Notes: a model not told the origin generated them from the sequence alone. A stretch of DNA of 64,000 nt from Corynebacterium sp. ACRPO (GCF_022347205.1 NZ_JAKRNE010000008.1:1-64000); one strand, 5' to 3'. Counted from the stretch's first letter, positions 17,935 through 27,349 are shown. Numbers and translations are program-made.

Positions 17935-19815
17935 CTAGCATTCAACAGCCTCGAAATTCCGACCAATCCCCACGACCTGCCCATTAGCCAAAAACGATGC
18001 ATTTGAGACTTCCCAAGTATGTTGTCCAGCATTTCTCATCTGAACAAAGTTGAAGCGGTCTGTGGAATATATTTTCCCCCCTTTCCTCAAAAGAGAACGA
18101 ATAAACGCAGTGTCTTCCCCTCGGGAACGCGCCTCAAATTTATTTTCCGCAAACGTATTGCGGGGACCGAAGAAAGTAGGGCCAGCTACGAAGTTCGTCC
18201 AGCGATGTTCCCTCTCCGGCCGCCTAACTATCAGCAATTCTTCATTGCCCAAAAACGCATAGTTTGCCTGTTTGCCTACCAGGTCAGCACCAGAAAAGGA
18301 CCACGAGTTATACATATCCAAAAGATATGAAGCAAAGTAAAAATCATCATCATCAAACTTGGCGATGAAATCGCCTGACGAAGCAGCGATACCTGCATTT
18401 AAGCACTCTCCTAGCGAGGAACTTCGCTCCTCCCTAAGTACACGGTATTGATGAACTTTCGCCTCCTCAGCGAAGTTTGCAATCTCCTTGTCACCAACTT
18501 GAATCCCGTGCAGAACCAAAATCAGCTCGACATCCACTCCGGATTGCCGACCTACCTGCTCAAATACATGCTTCAATTGCCCTTCCCGCACCGTAGAGCA
18601 AATAACACTAACTTTTGGTTTAGCCTTCAGACCTTCAAATTCAGAGGGACTAACTCGTTCCAAAATCTCCATTGCCCGAGTTGTATAGGTATGGCTCTCC
18701 CAGATCCTTCTTTGCGCCCGATGTACCAGCCTGTCTCTCAACTCAGGAGAATTAACCAAGGCACGAATAGACAACGTGGCTTCTTCCCTACTATCTACAA
18801 GCACTAATTCAGTAGAAGGAAAAGTCACCTCAAGTGCCTTGCTCCATGTAGAGACTACAGGCGTGCCAGAAGCAAGAAGTTCAAACACTCTACGGGAGCA
18901 CATACTGGGACTGTCGACTACAGAGTTCACATTTAGGAAGACTTTGAAATTCTTGTAAGCCGCAATCATTTTTTCGTACGGCAGAGACCCCACAACTCTT
19001 TGGGAAAACGGCTGCGGGAAAAGATAACGCTCGTCTTTTCCCTCGAATCTAGAGAAGATACGGAGACCGTCTTCAAGATGCCCTGATGCGTCCATAGCTC
19101 CGCCCAGCAGCATCTCCATTTGCTCACGGCGTTCTGGATATTTGTGAGCAAAATACATGCCTGCAAAAGCCACGTCTCCTTTCTGATAGTTAGGCATATC
19201 AGTCCGGATAGGGTTATGAATCGCAGGCTGAGCAGCAAAGCTCAAAGGCCACACTCGGTCATGCCCCAAAGCCTGCTTATAGGCACCTACCAAATTGACA
19301 TCACTCGTAAACACGAAATCGAACAATCGTGCAGTATCCAAGAAGTCCTCAAAATGGGGAGGATCCTCTTTATTCCAGAAGGCCGTAGGAATCCCAAGTT
19401 GCTTACATTGCTCGACGATCACGGAAAGCGCGGTGCTGGGAGCGGCACCGCCAGTCAATTGGTATTTCCAGGCTCCTCCATTTCCGTCCCAAGCACTCTC
19501 GACCAAGAATAAATCAAGCTCAAGGGATTGAAGTTTCGATTCTTCCCCAGGCAAGATTGGCACGATTGTAAATTCCCCTCCCCATGCCAGGAGAGAAAAT
19601 TCATCCATGATTACGCCAACGCGTAGGCCCTTAAATGGGCTTGTCCTGTTAGTTTTCCCTTGGGCGGTTACTGCTAGCGGGTCAAACGTAGCGGTCCTTT
19701 TGCTTACCGTTCCTACGTTAAATCGCTTTTTCGTTTGGCGAATTAATTCAGAAGGGCCTTCGTCTCGGGCCACCTGACGCGCTCGTTTAAAATAATATTC
19801 AGTTTTATTCACCAT
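17935..19815 (-). CDS. CgeB-like GT-B plus GT2 fused glycosyltransferase
   Basis: 626 residues from the ATG at 19815. The N-terminal half (about 40-370) is a GT-B fold of the CgeB/DUF3880 type, with GVIMDEFSLLAWGGEF, FTSDVNLVGAYKQALG and the C-terminal MCSRRVFELLASGTPVVST. The C-terminal half (about 385-600) is a GT2 module: KVSVICSTVREGQLKHVFEQ, SLGECLNAGIAASSG, then KFDDDDFYF as the metal-binding site. This fusion is seen in actinobacterial surface-polysaccharide loci. The ATG is preceded by GGAAGA about 10 nt upstream; an upstream TTG at 19860 would overlap the previous gene. Donor and acceptor unknown. Confidence 0.85.
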   Translation of the reverse strand: MVNKTEYYFKRARQVARDEGPSELIRQTKKRFNVGTVSKRTATFDPLAVTAQGKTNRTSPFKGLRVGVIMDEFSLLAWGGEFTIVPILPGEESKLQSLELDLFLVESAWDGNGGAWKYQLTGGAAPSTALSVIVEQCKQLGIPTAFWNKEDPPHFEDFLDTARLFDFVFTSDVNLVGAYKQALGHDRVWPLSFAAQPAIHNPIRTDMPNYQKGDVAFAGMYFAHKYPERREQMEMLLGGAMDASGHLEDGLRIFSRFEGKDERYLFPQPFSQRVVGSLPYEKMIAAYKNFKVFLNVNSVVDSPSMCSRRVFELLASGTPVVSTWSKALEVTFPSTELVLVDSREEATLSIRALVNSPELRDRLVHRAQRRIWESHTYTTRAMEILERVSPSEFEGLKAKPKVSVICSTVREGQLKHVFEQVGRQSGVDVELILVLHGIQVGDKEIANFAEEAKVHQYRVLREERSSSLGECLNAGIAASSGDFIAKFDDDDFYFASYLLDMYNSWSFSGADLVGKQANYAFLGNEELLIVRRPEREHRWTNFVAGPTFFGPRNTFAENKFEARSRGEDTAFIRSLLRKGGKIYSTDRFNFVQMRNAGQHTWEVSNASFLANGQVVGIGRNFEAVEC

Positions 19816-19838
19816 CTTGTTTAATCTTCCATTTTGAG

Positions 19839-21485
19839 TCACAGAGGCCACCCACTCCAACGAATTATTGTTTTGTACACTGCTTTGTTTAACCGATTCT
19901 CGTACGACAAGTTGAGCATTGGCCAGATTATTCTCCTAGTATTGAACGGAAGACCTATTGAGGGCCCTAATTCATATTCGGAGTATCCCGCAGCCGCCCA
20001 ACTGGTCATTCGATTTTCCCAATAATAGAGGTCATAGAAGCTTGCAAGCGACGGGGAGACTGAATCTAGCTGGGTATAAGCTATGTACTCCTCCATCTCT
20101 GCGACAAGGCGAGAATTGGAGGAGAATTTACTCGTCGTAAACTTTCCGGCTAGGATTTCGCCGTTAACCGGACTCTCGGTCCTATCTTTATAAAAGACTG
20201 TGCCGATTTCACCACCGATCCCAAAAAGGACTACGGATTCTTTGGGGAAGTTCTGCCACAAAGATTTGGCTAAAGCCGGAAAACGAGCCCAAGTAGGAAA
20301 CGATCGTTTGTACGCGGAAGCAAACTTTCCTTCAAAAATGAACGGTTCCACTTTCACTACCTTGTGCTGCAGACCAGACAGCATAGCTAGGAAATTGGCT
20401 CCTTGGAGGTCATTGATCCCTAAAGGATCCTTTCTCTCCGCGAAAATGTAGGTCATAGCTTTGGTGAAGTGCTTTTGGAAAAGATCAATACACGACAACA
20501 GCACTACCAAAGAGTCTTGGCCTGAGGTCAAAGCGAGATAGATTTTATCAGAGGTATTGAGCCACGCCGAAGTCTGCACCCTAAGCTCACCAATCAGAAT
20601 GCGAGCGACCTCTTTTGGCGAATATTCCGCGGATACTCGGTGCTTTTCCAATGGGAAAATGCGGGAGTGCAGGGCCCTTTCCCCGTCAAAAGACAGCACA
20701 CAATTAGCACTTACTAGCTCGGTGCAATCATGCGGCGTTATGCGGCCTGGCAACCATTTTCCCGCAGCACTCACATAGTCAGGATTTGAAAGAACCCAAT
20801 ATGCCCGCTTCCTCGAGAATTCTTCTATCTCTCTAGCGACCAACGCAGAATGCGATGCAGCGAAAAGTTGTTTATTTCTGACGGTCCAGTAACAACTTCT
20901 GCTTGCCATTGCATCTACGTGAATACGCCACTGGTCTTCACACCCGGCGATAAGGACGAACCGGCCCCCTAGCCACAGGACGTACTCATCAATCGCCTCG
21001 AGGCTATTTCCAGACAATATTAAATCAGCAATACGGTCAGCGATGAGGTCGCTATCAGATATTCCTTCCTCCGAGTCGATAGCAAGCCCCAGCACGGCAA
21101 CTGAGACTCCACGTTTCTGGGCCAATGCAACAGGAAGGTTTTCTTCGACCCGAAGGCGCCCCTCACCTAGAGCCAGCTCCTTCCAACGCGGTGAAGGCGG
21201 TGGTTGAAGGAACCCTTGGTTGCTGAACTCATATCCACGCGAAAAAGCCCGCACTTCCCCGCTACTGCTAGACGTTCGCCGTTTCTCTCCCACCGCAGCG
21301 TCTGACAACCCGCGCCAAGCTCCTTGCAGGGTGGATTTCGCGTTTTCGTCCAATTCCGGTCCGAGAAAGCGAGTACCCACAGTCGCCTCGACTCTGGAAC
21401 GCCCCCAGTATACTCGCGCTCTAATACCGTGCGGGATTTGACGAGCTCTCTTCAGCAAGGAAGCCAGCAAACCTTCTAGTTTCAT
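19839..21485 (-). CDS. Asparagine-synthetase-like protein, second copy, variant PP-loop
   Basis: 548 residues from the ATG at 21485. Residues 115-225 keep the fold signals of an AsnB amidotransferase domain (WLGGRFVLIAG, QLFAASHSALVA), but the protein starts MKLEGLL and has no N-terminal cysteine. The synthetase loop reads IYLALTSGQDSLVVLL (315-330), so SGGxDS is altered to TSGQDS; the key Asp-Ser remain. Activity therefore seems possible, with ammonia or an amino group as nucleophile. It differs strongly from the copy at 11541, suggesting a different substrate. It starts 11 bp after the DUF6270-like gene. An upstream start at 21578 would overlap that gene and is unlikely. Confidence 0.8.
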   Translation of the reverse strand: MKLEGLLASLLKRARQIPHGIRARVYWGRSRVEATVGTRFLGPELDENAKSTLQGAWRGLSDAAVGEKRRTSSSSGEVRAFSRGYEFSNQGFLQPPPSPRWKELALGEGRLRVEENLPVALAQKRGVSVAVLGLAIDSEEGISDSDLIADRIADLILSGNSLEAIDEYVLWLGGRFVLIAGCEDQWRIHVDAMASRSCYWTVRNKQLFAASHSALVAREIEEFSRKRAYWVLSNPDYVSAAGKWLPGRITPHDCTELVSANCVLSFDGERALHSRIFPLEKHRVSAEYSPKEVARILIGELRVQTSAWLNTSDKIYLALTSGQDSLVVLLSCIDLFQKHFTKAMTYIFAERKDPLGINDLQGANFLAMLSGLQHKVVKVEPFIFEGKFASAYKRSFPTWARFPALAKSLWQNFPKESVVLFGIGGEIGTVFYKDRTESPVNGEILAGKFTTSKFSSNSRLVAEMEEYIAYTQLDSVSPSLASFYDLYYWENRMTSWAAAGYSEYELGPSIGLPFNTRRIIWPMLNLSYENRLNKAVYKTIIRWSGWPL

Positions 21486-21495
21486 ATCTATGCCG

Positions 21496-22272
21496 CTAAT
21501 TCCTGGTCTGGTGCACTGATTTCTTAATCTCGTACTCCATCGAAGCATACGCCGAACGAGTGAAGTGGAATGGTGCATTTCCCCACTTATGGTTCTCGTC
21601 AGCTACTGTGCCGTCGATCCTTGACACAGTAATCCCCAGCCTTTCTAGAACCACGTAATATCTACGGAACATCTCATTATACTGCGAGGCAGATAAACCA
21701 CGTATCCGGCCAGTCTTCTTATTGTCTGAGCGATACTCGGCCCATTCCGGTGCCAAGACTAGGCATTTTTGCTTCAACCCCAGAAAATCCAAAAACTCAG
21801 TAAATAAAGCTGCAGCCCCCTGCCAACGCTGGAAGTGCTCGGCGGACCCGAAAGGAATCTTTCTGGCCTTTTTCAGATTTTGGGGCATGCCGTCCAGCCG
21901 CCTGAGTTCCGCGCTATTGGTAGCAATGCTCCCATCTGGAAACTCCCAAACCCCGGTCCGCTCAACGACCAAGTCCCAGACAAAAACATCAATACCGTTT
22001 TTCTTCGATATCTCGCGCATGAGGTTTCCCGACAAATCACTCTCTAACATGCGCTGCTGAAAAGAGCTTTTCAGTTTGAAATCAGGAATGTTGGATTTCG
22101 CGTCTGAGCCCACGGAAAGTAGAGACTGACGCGCCACATAGCGGAGCACCTTGAAGTCGGTGTGCTTCGCAAACTCAACAGTGTCCCGACTCACACACCC
22201 ACCAAAAATAAAGGTACGGACAGGCGTGGCTTCTTCTTTGGAAGATGCCGGCTCAAAGTTTCCTAACTGCAT
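21496..22272 (-). CDS. DUF6270-like protein
   Basis: 258 residues. The beginning, TFIFGGCVSRDTVEFAK, matches the SxxxGSCVSRD-type start of the DUF6270 family, often found in capsule and surface-polysaccharide loci of Gram-positive bacteria. FVWDLVVERTGVW, LVLAPEWAEY and a C-terminal HFTRSAY fit an SGNH-hydrolase-like or transferase-like fold, but function is not established. No signal peptide, so it is cytosolic. It is the first gene of the minus-strand operon ending at 11541 and starts 72 bp from the divergent ABC permease gene, so this gap must hold promoters for both. Confidence 0.65.
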   Translation of the reverse strand: MQLGNFEPASSKEEATPVRTFIFGGCVSRDTVEFAKHTDFKVLRYVARQSLLSVGSDAKSNIPDFKLKSSFQQRMLESDLSGNLMREISKKNGIDVFVWDLVVERTGVWEFPDGSIATNSAELRRLDGMPQNLKKARKIPFGSAEHFQRWQGAAALFTEFLDFLGLKQKCLVLAPEWAEYRSDNKKTGRIRGLSASQYNEMFRRYYVVLERLGITVSRIDGTVADENHKWGNAPFHFTRSAYASMEYEIKKSVHQTRN

Positions 22273-22344
22273 ACGATGATTCTAGACTATCCTCAGTGAC
22301 AGCTTAGACCGTAACTACAGAGCAATCATCACAGTGGAGAAATT

Positions 22345-23289
22345 GTGGAATCACAATTGAACAACGACAGCGACAGTGCTCCCGAGGGAACCAACGCAAA
22401 ACAAGAAAAGCCCAAGCGCGTTAAAAACGCTAGTTTCCGCAACTTGGAGCTCGTTGACGATTCCCAGTTATATAACCTACGGAGCCGAGATAACCTAGCG
22501 TCTTATACTCGTCGTCTTTTTGACCGCCGACATTTCATCTTGGCTTATGCACGCAGTAAATCGCTTAGCCGAGGTAGAAATATGTTCCTCGGACGCGCTT
22601 GGCTTATCCTTCAACCGATCCTAGACGTGGCAGTCTACGCTTTCATTTTCGGCTACGTTCTTCACGTATCTAGGGGAATGGACAATTTCATTGGCTTCCT
22701 AACAATCGGTGTAATTTACCTCAAATTCGCAACTGGCGGTTTGTCAGCTGGCACTTCCATCATCCGTGGATCAAAAGGGTTGATTAGCAGTTTTAACTTC
22801 CCCACAGCAGCCGTCCCTATTTCAACGACTATTAAGCAAATGATCGACCATGCAATCCCCGCCATGGTTGCGATAATAGGCGCACTTCTCTTTCAGCTCG
22901 ATAAAGGAATTCCTTGGACCATCATTCTAGTGGTTCCCTTGTATTTCTTAATCCACTGCTTCTCGCTCGGTTGCATGTTCATTGTGGGACGAGCTACAGC
23001 ATTCATCCCGGATCTAAAGTCAGTAGTGGGAATCATCAATCGAGGTCTCTTTTTCATCTCGGGTGTATTCTTCGATCTGAGCAAATTTGATAAAAATCCC
23101 CACATTCAAGAGATCATGCAAGCTAATCCCATTTACCAGTTTCTTACCGCCGTACGGCAACTGGTTTTGGACGGTGAGGTACCGCCCTTAGGCACTTGGC
23201 TGTATATTGCAGCTTGGTCATTCGGGGTATTGATTATTGGATACTTCTACTTTTGGCAAGCCGAGGAAAGGTACGCAGTTGTCAAATAA
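22345..23289 (+). CDS. Polysaccharide ABC exporter permease (Wzm/TagG family)
   Basis: 314 residues. After about 75 cytosolic residues it has six hydrophobic segments, starting LDVAVYAFIFGYVLHVSRG and ending LYIAAWSFGVLIIGYFYFW, the layout of ABC-2 polysaccharide permeases. These carry lipid-linked polymers such as O-antigen, teichoic acid or galactan across the inner membrane. GTG start with TGGAG 5 nt upstream. The ATPase gene overlaps its end. In Corynebacterium a Wzm/Wzt pair also exists for arabinogalactan; here, divergent to a glycosyltransferase operon, it more likely exports the locus-specific polymer. Confidence 0.9.
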   Translation: MESQLNNDSDSAPEGTNAKQEKPKRVKNASFRNLELVDDSQLYNLRSRDNLASYTRRLFDRRHFILAYARSKSLSRGRNMFLGRAWLILQPILDVAVYAFIFGYVLHVSRGMDNFIGFLTIGVIYLKFATGGLSAGTSIIRGSKGLISSFNFPTAAVPISTTIKQMIDHAIPAMVAIIGALLFQLDKGIPWTIILVVPLYFLIHCFSLGCMFIVGRATAFIPDLKSVVGIINRGLFFISGVFFDLSKFDKNPHIQEIMQANPIYQFLTAVRQLVLDGEVPPLGTWLYIAAWSFGVLIIGYFYFWQAEERYAVVK

Positions 23290-24124
23290 CCCAACGGTTG
23301 TCGCTCGTAATCTCAAGAAGTCTTACTACCTTAATCGCTCCGGTTCTGAGCATGTTTTATCCAAAAAACTTTCGAAGCATACTGTGGAAGCAGTAAAAGA
23401 CGTTAGCTTTGTAGCTTATTCTGGAGAATCGATCGGCATCCTGGGTAAAAACGGCTCAGGAAAGTCAACCCTTCTACGAATGATTGCTGGGTCATCAAAG
23501 CCCGATTCCGGCGACGTGTTTGTTTCCTCCCAGCCCACCTTGCTCGGCGTCGGGGCGGCTCTCCAATCGAATTTAAGCGGTCGCCAAAATATTAATTTAG
23601 GCCTCTTGGCAATGGGGCTAACCCCAGCGGAATCTTCGAAGCTAGTGGATCCGATTATCGATTGGGCGGATCTCCGGTCTGCAATCGATCGTCCCTTAAA
23701 GACTTATTCGTCGGGCATGAAATCTCGCCTGACTTTTGCGATCTCTACAGCAGTTCGACGCGAGCTACTACTAATTGACGAAGCCCTTTCCACCGGAGAT
23801 TCCACGTTCAAAGCTAAGGCTAAGGATCGTATGGACGAGTTTCTCGCTGGATCCGGAACAGTCTTTCTCGTGTCTCATGGTGCTGCGACAATTCAAACTC
23901 ACTGCACTCGTGCCATATGGCTGCACGAAGGCGACATGATTGCTGACGGAGATGCGGAAACCGTAACTACAACTTACCGTGTCTGGGGAAACAGAGTTAG
24001 TACAGGAAAACTTGAAGAAGCTGACCGCATCATCAAGCGGCAACGGAAGGCGTTTAAGCCGCACAAAATCCTACTGGATTCTGAAGCCGCAAAGTTTTTG
24101 ACCCATTCATCTTCCCCTCAGTAG
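23279..24124 (+). CDS. Polysaccharide ABC exporter ATPase (Wzt/TagH family)
   Basis: 281 residues from a TTG at 23279, chosen because GAGGAAAGG stands 7 nt upstream and the start overlaps the permease stop by 11 bp. Walker A is GILGKNGSGKSTLLRM, the signature region is YSSGMKSRLTF, Walker B is LLLIDEAL, and the switch histidine lies in LVSHGA. It lacks the long C-terminal carbohydrate-binding domain of E. coli O9a Wzt, so the polymer is probably exported without recognition of a terminal cap. Its last 18 bp overlap the end of the convergent gene at 24107. Confidence 0.9.
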   Translation: MSNNPTVVARNLKKSYYLNRSGSEHVLSKKLSKHTVEAVKDVSFVAYSGESIGILGKNGSGKSTLLRMIAGSSKPDSGDVFVSSQPTLLGVGAALQSNLSGRQNINLGLLAMGLTPAESSKLVDPIIDWADLRSAIDRPLKTYSSGMKSRLTFAISTAVRRELLLIDEALSTGDSTFKAKAKDRMDEFLAGSGTVFLVSHGAATIQTHCTRAIWLHEGDMIADGDAETVTTTYRVWGNRVSTGKLEEADRIIKRQRKAFKPHKILLDSEAAKFLTHSSSPQ

Positions 24125-25654
24125 CTCTAAGTACAGACCCTCCAAGATGTGCGCATTCCGCTCCCATGATCGCTTCTTGGCCCATTCTTCAAGCTCCCGA
24201 GGATTCACGATGAGTTCCCCCTGCCGGACTAAATCAACTGATTTGGCCAGCGCGGAGGGGTTATCCGGTTCAACTTCAACCATTAATCCACCGGTGATTT
24301 CCTTTAACGCTGGTAGGTCAGTTCCGATTACCGGTACTCCGCAGGCCATCGCCTGTAGCGGCTTAAGCGGAGTGACTTTCCTACAAACTTCAACGTCTCG
24401 CCGCGGTACCACGAACACATCCAAGGCAGAGTACCAAAGGTGAATATCAGTAGCCGGCTGCTTACCAGTAAAGACAACCCGATCATTCAAATCAAGCTCA
24501 TCGGCTAGGTCTTCAAGACCTGGTCGAGCCACTCCATCTCCTACGATAATGAGAGTTGCGTCTGGAATCTCCTTCATCGCAGCTATAGCAATGTCTAGCC
24601 CTTCGTAATCCACGACTGAGGTAATTGCACCGATTAAGAACTCGTCGCCTAGGCCCAATCGTTTCCGGGCGTGCGCTTTGTCAGTATGAGTTTTAAGCTG
24701 ATCAGCTTCCAGAGCGTTCGGAACGACCTTGATTTTCGATTCTGGAACGCCTCGACGCGTTAGGTCCTCTTTCGACACCTCACTTAACGCTATTACTTGA
24801 TTTGCAGCCATCATCGCCGCTGTTTCGGCCTGACGCGCTAATTCAAAAAACTCCGAGCTGCGGCGTTTTTCTGGGTCTGGAGACTGCGAAGCCCACGTGC
24901 TCTCGGGCTCGCCTCGGACCTCATAGATCCATGGGACGTCAAGTAGAGCGGCTGCGCGAGCCACCACGCGCGCGTTTGTGTACGGGGTGGTGGTGTGAAG
25001 TATGTTTACTTGCTTTTCCTTCGCGAGTCTTACTAGTTGGCGGACGGCCAGATCCTCCTGGCGAGTAATTGAAAACGGAGCAAATAAGGAGCCCAACACG
25101 AAATATTCGAGACCATCGTTGACAAAATATGGACCATGATGGAATCTACCGATATTCTCCGGATATCCGTAGCGCGTACAAGCAAACGCTTCTACTCCCC
25201 TTGCCCTTAAACTCTTGAATAGTGCTTTAGACCGAAGCGTGTATCCAGATTGGGTATAGGGCAATGCATTCGTGAAATGAAACAGTACCCGCGGGGCGGC
25301 TGCGCTACCGCTGCGTTCAACTGCTCCCTCAAAGCATTCAACTGACTGGAGTTGCAGAAGTTTCCCGCGGAGATATCTCTCAAACGAAAACGTCAATGGC
25401 CTAAGGAATCGCGCCTTTTTCAGCTGTTTTATCGCCCTACTCAATTCCCCGGCCTCGGCGGTCTCGTACCCGGGGCTCCTCATTGCCGAAAGTACAAAGT
25501 GCGCCCCCTTCACACATGCTCGGGCTACCTTGGACTCTGAGTTTAAGCGCACGAATTCAACCATTTGATTCGAAAATCGCACAGGATCCTGTACAAGTCC
25601 CACAACATTGATGGACCAAAATTTGATGACCGAGCGACCAATTCCAGCCGGCAT
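24107..25654 (-). CDS. GT4-family glycosyltransferase
   Basis: 515 residues, GT-B fold. After an N-terminal region of about 115 residues, the donor and acceptor domains show VLFHFTNALPYTQSGYTLRS, PWIYEVRGEPE, VPNALEADQLKTH, LIIVGDGVARPGLEDLADEL and, in place of the usual E-x7-E, PLKPLQAMACGVPVIGTDLPALKEI. The family retains configuration at the transferred sugar. The gene follows the GT4 gene at 25657 with a 2-bp gap (TAAGCATG), so the two form a unit. Its end overlaps the ABC ATPase gene tail to tail. Donor unknown. Confidence 0.9.
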   Translation of the reverse strand: MPAGIGRSVIKFWSINVVGLVQDPVRFSNQMVEFVRLNSESKVARACVKGAHFVLSAMRSPGYETAEAGELSRAIKQLKKARFLRPLTFSFERYLRGKLLQLQSVECFEGAVERSGSAAAPRVLFHFTNALPYTQSGYTLRSKALFKSLRARGVEAFACTRYGYPENIGRFHHGPYFVNDGLEYFVLGSLFAPFSITRQEDLAVRQLVRLAKEKQVNILHTTTPYTNARVVARAAALLDVPWIYEVRGEPESTWASQSPDPEKRRSSEFFELARQAETAAMMAANQVIALSEVSKEDLTRRGVPESKIKVVPNALEADQLKTHTDKAHARKRLGLGDEFLIGAITSVVDYEGLDIAIAAMKEIPDATLIIVGDGVARPGLEDLADELDLNDRVVFTGKQPATDIHLWYSALDVFVVPRRDVEVCRKVTPLKPLQAMACGVPVIGTDLPALKEITGGLMVEVEPDNPSALAKSVDLVRQGELIVNPRELEEWAKKRSWERNAHILEGLYLELLRGR

Positions 25655-25656
25655 GC

Positions 25657-26955
25657 TTATGACTCCATCTGCTTCAAGAACTTAGCAATCAAGCTGGGCA
25701 CAACGTTGTTCCGTTCGTTCTCAACCCAATGTTTAGCTCTTTCGCTAGCCTTGAGAGACAATTCGCCCTGAGCTAAGGCACACCACAGGTTCGCTAGAGC
25801 TTCCGGCGACTCGGGAGGAACCGCATAACCGGCTTCCAAGGACTCGATCAACCTGACCGATTCCCCGGCTACAACACCTGTTATTGGCACCCCGTACTCC
25901 ATAAGCTCGAACAGTTTAGAGGGAACAGTTCTTTCTAATGGCTTCCAATCAGTTAAATGGACAAGCGCGGTATCTGCCCAGTCGTAATAGTCTGAGATGG
26001 AGTCAGCTGACTTCCGCTTAATGAAAGTTGCGGGAACTTTTCTTTGCTTTGCATAATCTTTTACTGACAAGCGAGCATCTCCTGCGCCCACGAACTTTAG
26101 CTCAATCGGCACTCCACGCTCCGCCGCGATCACCGCTGCATCAATCACGTTTTGAAGTCGTTGGGCGCGACCTATAGTGCCGGCATACAGCACCTTTAGA
26201 GGTCCTTCCCCTGAGCCTGGAGCCTTCTTCTGCCCCAATCCCTCTCGGGGAAAAACATTCCGGATAGTAACCATATTGTTCAGAAGTTTTGAGTTCTTCC
26301 GCAGCTGAGGTCGATTCTGAAAATCTAATTTCAAATCTTCTGCCGTAAAAATGACACCTTGGGCTTTCCCCAAGACGTAGTAGAGAGTCCTGGCAACCGC
26401 AAAACTAACGAACTGAATCGGCCCTCTGCTCAAGATTTTATGCTTTAGCGAAGCACTCTTGATCCCCTTATTCCACTCACTCGAATAGGCTAAGAGGTCG
26501 GGCCAGGCGTCTCTTAAGTCGATAGCCAATTTCGCCCTTGAGATTTTCGCAGCTACAAAGGCGACCACGGCGGTTGGCAAAGCCGGCACTGTACCTATAA
26601 CCAATTCAGGCTTCCAAGATTTCCGAAAGCCAAACTCTACTAGTACTGCATAGAGAGACCCCAGAGCGATGCCTGCTTGACCGATTGCACGCTGTATCAA
26701 TGAGCCACCGCACGGGATAAACCCACTCCGGATGACTAAATCTACGGCGTCATTCTTTTCTTCTTCTGTTCGAGGACGGAAAAGAGATGCGCTCCACCAG
26801 TGCTTAATAGAGGCCCGTCGAACAGAAGCCGGCGGAGGAGCAATGACTCTAATCTCGTGGCCTTGAGACTTTAGAATGCTAGCGATCCATTCCCAGCGAC
26901 GCTGCGGCACGTTACTTTCTGGCGACCAATACTGCGAAATGATGAGGATCCGCAA
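25657..26955 (-). CDS. GT4-family glycosyltransferase (WbuB-like)
   Basis: About 432 residues. It starts LRILIISQYWSPESNVPQRR, typical of WbuB/FnlA-locus glycosyltransferases, continues with AIDLRDAWPDLLAY, VLYAGTIGRAQRLQNVIDAA, LKFVGAGDARL and LVHLTDWKPLERTVPSKLFE with MEYGVPITGVV. Such enzymes often transfer N-acetyl-fucosamine-type or related sugars, but the donor cannot be deduced. I chose a TTG at 26955 after AAGAGAG because the conserved start lies there; an in-frame TTG at 26994 would add 13 residues. No gene follows upstream until tRNA-Asn. Confidence 0.85.
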   Translation of the reverse strand: MRILIISQYWSPESNVPQRRWEWIASILKSQGHEIRVIAPPPASVRRASIKHWWSASLFRPRTEEEKNDAVDLVIRSGFIPCGGSLIQRAIGQAGIALGSLYAVLVEFGFRKSWKPELVIGTVPALPTAVVAFVAAKISRAKLAIDLRDAWPDLLAYSSEWNKGIKSASLKHKILSRGPIQFVSFAVARTLYYVLGKAQGVIFTAEDLKLDFQNRPQLRKNSKLLNNMVTIRNVFPREGLGQKKAPGSGEGPLKVLYAGTIGRAQRLQNVIDAAVIAAERGVPIELKFVGAGDARLSVKDYAKQRKVPATFIKRKSADSISDYYDWADTALVHLTDWKPLERTVPSKLFELMEYGVPITGVVAGESVRLIESLEAGYAVPPESPEALANLWCALAQGELSLKASERAKHWVENERNNVVPSLIAKFLKQMES

Positions 26956-27245
26956 TTTTCTCTCTTTCGTTAGTACTAAATCCGTCGCTCTCAAGCCTCA
27001 ATAGCGTACTGAGCCACTATTTCCAGCTTACTGGTTCCCATAGAACTAGTCTTCTTACCCACCATTTTTGCACAGGAACCCCCGTGAGTGGAGTCCTGAC
27101 CCATTTCTGACGCGTTCCCGCTACATAAGGACAACGAATTCAGTCATTTTACCGCCGTGTGCTGGCAATTTGTTGAAATCGCATGAACCCTATATAGTTA
27201 TTCCTCGTTGCACAGAGAACACAGAGTTCGACGTACAGCATGTAT
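26956..27245. other. Intergenic region before tRNA-Asn
   Basis: About 290 bp holding the promoters of the leftward GT4 genes and of the rightward tRNA. TTGAAA near 27174 and a TATATAGT at about 27191 could serve the tRNA. No ORF of note. Confidence 0.4.
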
Positions 27246-27318
27246 TCCTCCATAGCTCAGTTGGCAGAGCATTCGACTGTTAATCGAAGGGTCACTGGTT
27301 CGAGCCCAGTTGGAGGAG
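27246..27318 (+). tRNA. tRNA-Asn (GTT anticodon)
   Basis: 73 nt fold as a cloverleaf. The acceptor stem is TCCTCCA with TGGAGGA and discriminator G; the D-arm is GCTC...GAGC; the anticodon loop CTGTTAA carries GTT; the T-arm is CTGG-TTCGAGC-CCAG. CCA is not fully encoded (GCA follows). An intrinsic terminator stands 5 bp beyond. tRNA genes are common integration points, and this one lies near the right end of the accessory block. Confidence 0.95.
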
Positions 27319-27323
27319 CAAGT

Positions 27324-27349
27324 AGCCTAGTGGAGTTATCCACTAGGCT
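27324..27349 (+). terminator. Terminator of tRNA-Asn
   Basis: An 11-bp perfect stem, AGCCTAGTGGA with TCCACTAGGCT, and a 4-nt loop, followed by GTTCTTC, directly after the tRNA. Confidence 0.85.
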
